Positions 6,099 through 7,861 of a stretch of DNA of 7,861 bases are shown here, piece by piece. Numbering within the stretch: the first letter of the stretch is position 1; every line of letters begins with the position of its first letter. The notes under the pieces were generated by a model. That model was not told where the DNA came from, made no database searches, and saw only the letters and a list, made by a program, of their open reading frames with translations. A program made the translations under genes and the position numbers. Origin of the DNA: Acidobacteriaceae bacterium (GTDB lineage: Bacteria > Acidobacteriota > Terriglobia > Terriglobales > Acidobacteriaceae); the NCBI GenBank assembly GCA_030040115.1, contig JASHUH010000220.1, positions 1 through 7,861 of the forward strand, in the 5' to 3' direction.

Positions 6099-7279
6099 GG
6101 CGCTGTCCTTATCCGGCTCTCAGCCCATTCGCGCAACGCGTCAAGCAGCCGGCGGCCCGCATCCAAAAACCATCGCGCATGGCCCACCAGCCAGCCGTCG
6201 TACGCCATCGCCGCACTTGCTTCCGAGTGCAACACGCCGAGAAAATAATCGGCTTCTGAAAGCGCGAACTCGGCATGGCAAAGCGCCGTCATCGGCGCCA
6301 GCGCCGCGGCTTCCTCGCGCGAAAGCGGCCGCACCGACTCGTACCCTTCGAGCAGCGCTCGCAGATGATCCAGATGGATGGCCACAGCCTCCGGCCGCCA
6401 TGGGCTCCGCACCAGCGTCAGCCACTCCACGATGTTCCGCTCAATCGCATGCGCCAAATCATGCACGGCGTTGGTGCGATCGGCAAGACCGAAATCAATG
6501 ATCGCCGTAGCCCGGCAATCCTCGTCCGCGCCACTGAAAAACAGATTCGACGCATGCAAATCGTTGTGCGTCCAAAGCGGCTCCAGCGCCGACAGAAACG
6601 GCCGAAGCTCGGCATGAAACGGCGCCAGCAATTCGAGCGCCTGCAATGCACAAGCCCGAACCGCGCTGTGTTCTGCCAGCGCAGGCCGCGCCGCGAGGTA
6701 GCTCTTCATCGCGGCCTCCTGATCATTGGCCGCAAAGATCGTGAAGCTCGCCACCAGCGGCTGCACCTTGCGCCGCGGCACTGCAAAGCCCTCAGCCGAC
6801 CGATGAAGACGCCCCAAAGCCTGCCCCGCCGCGCGGGCGTGCCCCGTGGCGCGAAACGGCGTCCACGAAATTGCGTCATCGTACAAATCCAGGCCGCGAG
6901 CCGGCTCGTGTACTTCGTACGTCCATTCGCCCGCTTCCATCGCCGTTTCTCCGGAATCCGAAACCAGCACCTGCGGAACCGGCGCCCCCGCGTTGAAGAG
7001 ATAGGCCAGAAATCGATGCTCCTCGAGCAATCCCTCGCGGTCCCGCACCGCGCGGTGATGCCGCTTCACAAAAACTCGTCCATTGGTCGTCGCCACCAAC
7101 CCGGCCGCCGAAAACGGTCGCGGGCTCGCAAAAACAATCTCCACCGGCGCCCCAATCGCGGGAAACTTCCCTAGCACCGCTTCAAGCTCCGCCATCGCGA
7201 GCGGCGCCCAATCGGGCGTCACCAGTCCCCCGTCAAGCCCGTGCGCCTTCACCGCCGCGCTCATAATGACAGCCCCCAT
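6095..7279 (-). CDS. APH/choline-kinase-fold phosphotransferase, substrate unknown
   Basis: A 394-residue cytoplasmic kinase of the phosphotransferase enzyme family (APH-like, which also includes SrkA and thiamine kinase ThiK). The N-lobe has the ATP-binding lysine K72 in RVFVKRHH and a probable partner glutamate at 87. The catalytic loop is HNDLHASN (238-245), matching HxDxxxxN, with D240 as the base and N245 binding metal. The metal-binding IIDFGLAD has D262. All catalytic residues are present, so the enzyme should be active. It lies just upstream of pnuC with an ATGA overlap, and a TonB-dependent receptor lies before it. The natural reading is that it phosphorylates the substrate brought in by PnuC. 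Antibiotic resistance is not suggested by context. The start at 7279 has AGGAAG 11 bases upstream; ATG 7264, five codons in, is the alternative. Confidence 0.87.
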   Translation of the reverse strand: MGAVIMSAAVKAHGLDGGLVTPDWAPLAMAELEAVLGKFPAIGAPVEIVFASPRPFSAAGLVATTNGRVFVKRHHRAVRDREGLLEEHRFLAYLFNAGAPVPQVLVSDSGETAMEAGEWTYEVHEPARGLDLYDDAISWTPFRATGHARAAGQALGRLHRSAEGFAVPRRKVQPLVASFTIFAANDQEAAMKSYLAARPALAEHSAVRACALQALELLAPFHAELRPFLSALEPLWTHNDLHASNLFFSGADEDCRATAIIDFGLADRTNAVHDLAHAIERNIVEWLTLVRSPWRPEAVAIHLDHLRALLEGYESVRPLSREEAAALAPMTALCHAEFALSEADYFLGVLHSEASAAMAYDGWLVGHARWFLDAGRRLLDALREWAESRIRTAP

Positions 7280-7353
7280 TGGCCCCAGCTCTTCCTGTTT
7301 GTTTTTGGCTGGTAGCAGTGTCCTGTCCCAGAATTTCTTGACAGAATTATCGA

Positions 7354-7420
7354 TGTCATTCCGAGCGCACGGAGCCCCAAACGCTTTTCAGTTTGGGGGT
7401 GGCAAGCGAAGAATTTGCGG
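7354..7420. repeat. Dispersed intergenic repeat of the TGTCATTCCGAGCG type
   Basis: TGTCATTCCGAGCG at 7354-7367 and AAGCGAAGAATTTGCGG at 7404-7420 resemble the two halves of a repeat family common between genes in acidobacteria and some other phyla (TCATTCCGAGCG, then GCGA-GAAT-TGC). The two halves are separated here by a hairpin-bearing insert (7375-7398). Assignment to the family is from memory of its consensus, not from a search. Confidence 0.5.
7375..7398. other. Hairpin within the receptor-kinase spacer
   Basis: CCCCAAAC (7375-7382) and GTTTGGGG (7391-7398) form a perfect 8-bp stem with an 8-base loop, GCTTTTCA. Read on the minus strand, the direction of the operon, the hairpin is not followed by a T run, so it is a poor terminator. 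It could slow decay or partly uncouple kinase and pnuC expression from the receptor gene. Confidence 0.45.
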
Positions 7421-7470
7421 TTGCCTCTCCATCTTTTCCGATACGAACTTCTGGGACGCCACACTAACGG

Positions 7471-7861
7471 CTAAAAGCTATACCTCGCCTCCAGCCGCAC
7501 CGTCGTCGGGGAGCCCAACCACACAAACGTGTCGCCGTAGTTGGCCCCCGTGTCCGACCAATATTTCTTATCCGCAACATTGTTCGCGTAAATCGTAAAC
7601 GTCATGCGCCCCTGCTCGCCCCCCGGCGTGTACCGTGCGCCCAAATTGAACAGGTTGTACGAGGGCACGCTCGCGGTATCGTCGCGCGTGGCCTCCTTGC
7701 GCGACGTATAGCTCCAACCCGGCATCAGATGTAGGCCTCGAATCCGCGGCGCGCTCAAGTCGGCAAACACCGTCGTGTGCAACCGCGGCACGTCGATCAC
7801 TTGTTTGTTGTCGAATGCCGGCGTCCCCGTATCCGTCGACACCGCGTGCATTGCCGCCGCC
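7471..7861 (-). CDS. TonB-dependent outer-membrane receptor, C-terminal part
   Basis: The last 129 or so residues of a TonB-dependent receptor; the frame runs off the window edge, so the plug domain and most of the barrel are missing (full proteins are usually 650-850 residues). These receptors import scarce ligands across the outer membrane using energy from TonB-ExbB-ExbD. The visible strands include LHLMPGWSYTS, YNLFNLGARYT and the typical late-barrel motif TIYANNVADKKYW, then LGSPTTVRLEARYSF. The protein ends in an aromatic Phe, as outer-membrane barrels do for BAM recognition. The late-barrel style resembles siderophore-receptor members (FhuE/Fiu group). It precedes the kinase and pnuC on the same strand, which suggests a vitamin or nucleoside ligand rather than an iron chelate, but that is inference. 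The Met at 7851 is internal. Confidence 0.85.
   Translation of the reverse strand, partial: AAAMHAVSTDTGTPAFDNKQVIDVPRLHTTVFADLSAPRIRGLHLMPGWSYTSRKEATRDDTASVPSYNLFNLGARYTPGGEQGRMTFTIYANNVADKKYWSDTGANYGDTFVWLGSPTTVRLEARYSF

Larger units (their letters stand above)
7317..7465. mobile_element. MITE-like element with imperfect terminal inverted repeats
   Basis: The left end, AGTGTCCTGTCCCAGAA (continuing to 7338), matches the inverted right end, AGTGTGGCGTCCCAGAA (complement of 7465 leftwards to 7444), at 17 of 22 positions, counted by hand. The 149 bases enclosed encode no plausible protein and include a TGTCATTCCGAGCG repeat and a hairpin. No clear target-site duplication is seen: the left flank is GGTAGC and the right flank AACGGC. 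The element fits almost exactly between the receptor stop (7471) and the kinase ribosome site, leaving 37 bases on one side and 5 on the other. Confidence 0.5.

Noticed and set aside
6275..7174. 299-codon plus-strand frame opposite the kinase gene
   Set aside because: Arg/Pro-rich with no recognisable domain; the minus-strand kinase explains this DNA.
6095..7279. Kinase as an aminoglycoside resistance gene
   Set aside because: The APH fold is shared by many metabolic kinases, and coupling to pnuC points to vitamin salvage.

Overview
The window reads as chromosomal DNA from a Gram-negative bacterium, most likely an acidobacterium. The basis is an outer-membrane barrel protein, a TonB-dependent receptor and a membrane-anchored cytochrome c, high GC with strong third-position GC, TACAAT-type promoter boxes close to start codons, and an intergenic repeat of the TGTCATTCCGAGCG type. 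The phylum is an inference from gene style; there is no rRNA or other marker here.

Layout. Positions 1-240 hold the 3' end of gcvT (glycine cleavage T-protein, plus strand). Convergent to it is a secreted outer-membrane beta-barrel protein (307-1074, minus). A 331-base divergent intergenic region (1075-1405) follows, with three copies of the octamer ATACCGTA, two of them in perfect tandem. It leads into a membrane-anchored monoheme cytochrome c (1406-1975, plus), a possible 40-residue small protein (2074-2196, plus), an MsbA/MdlB-type ABC exporter half-transporter (start near 2289, end 4379, plus) and a D-2-hydroxyacid dehydrogenase (4465-5454, plus).

The right third is on the minus strand and reads, in transcription order: the C-terminal end of a TonB-dependent receptor (7861-7471), an APH/choline-kinase-fold phosphotransferase (7279-6095) and a PnuC-family vitamin transporter (6098-5478). 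The kinase and pnuC overlap by four bases (ATGA). Together they look like a complete uptake route: outer-membrane capture, facilitated diffusion through PnuC, and phosphorylation to trap the substrate. PnuC-family transporters are known to depend on such trapping, but by an APH-fold kinase whose substrate cannot be read here. Thiamine or nicotinamide riboside are the leading guesses. This cassette is the most interesting system in the window.

Between receptor and kinase lies a roughly 149-bp element with 22-bp imperfect terminal inverted repeats. It looks like a MITE or similar non-autonomous element inserted into what would otherwise be a gap of about 42 bases. No tRNA, rRNA or CRISPR array was seen, and no convincing intrinsic terminator.
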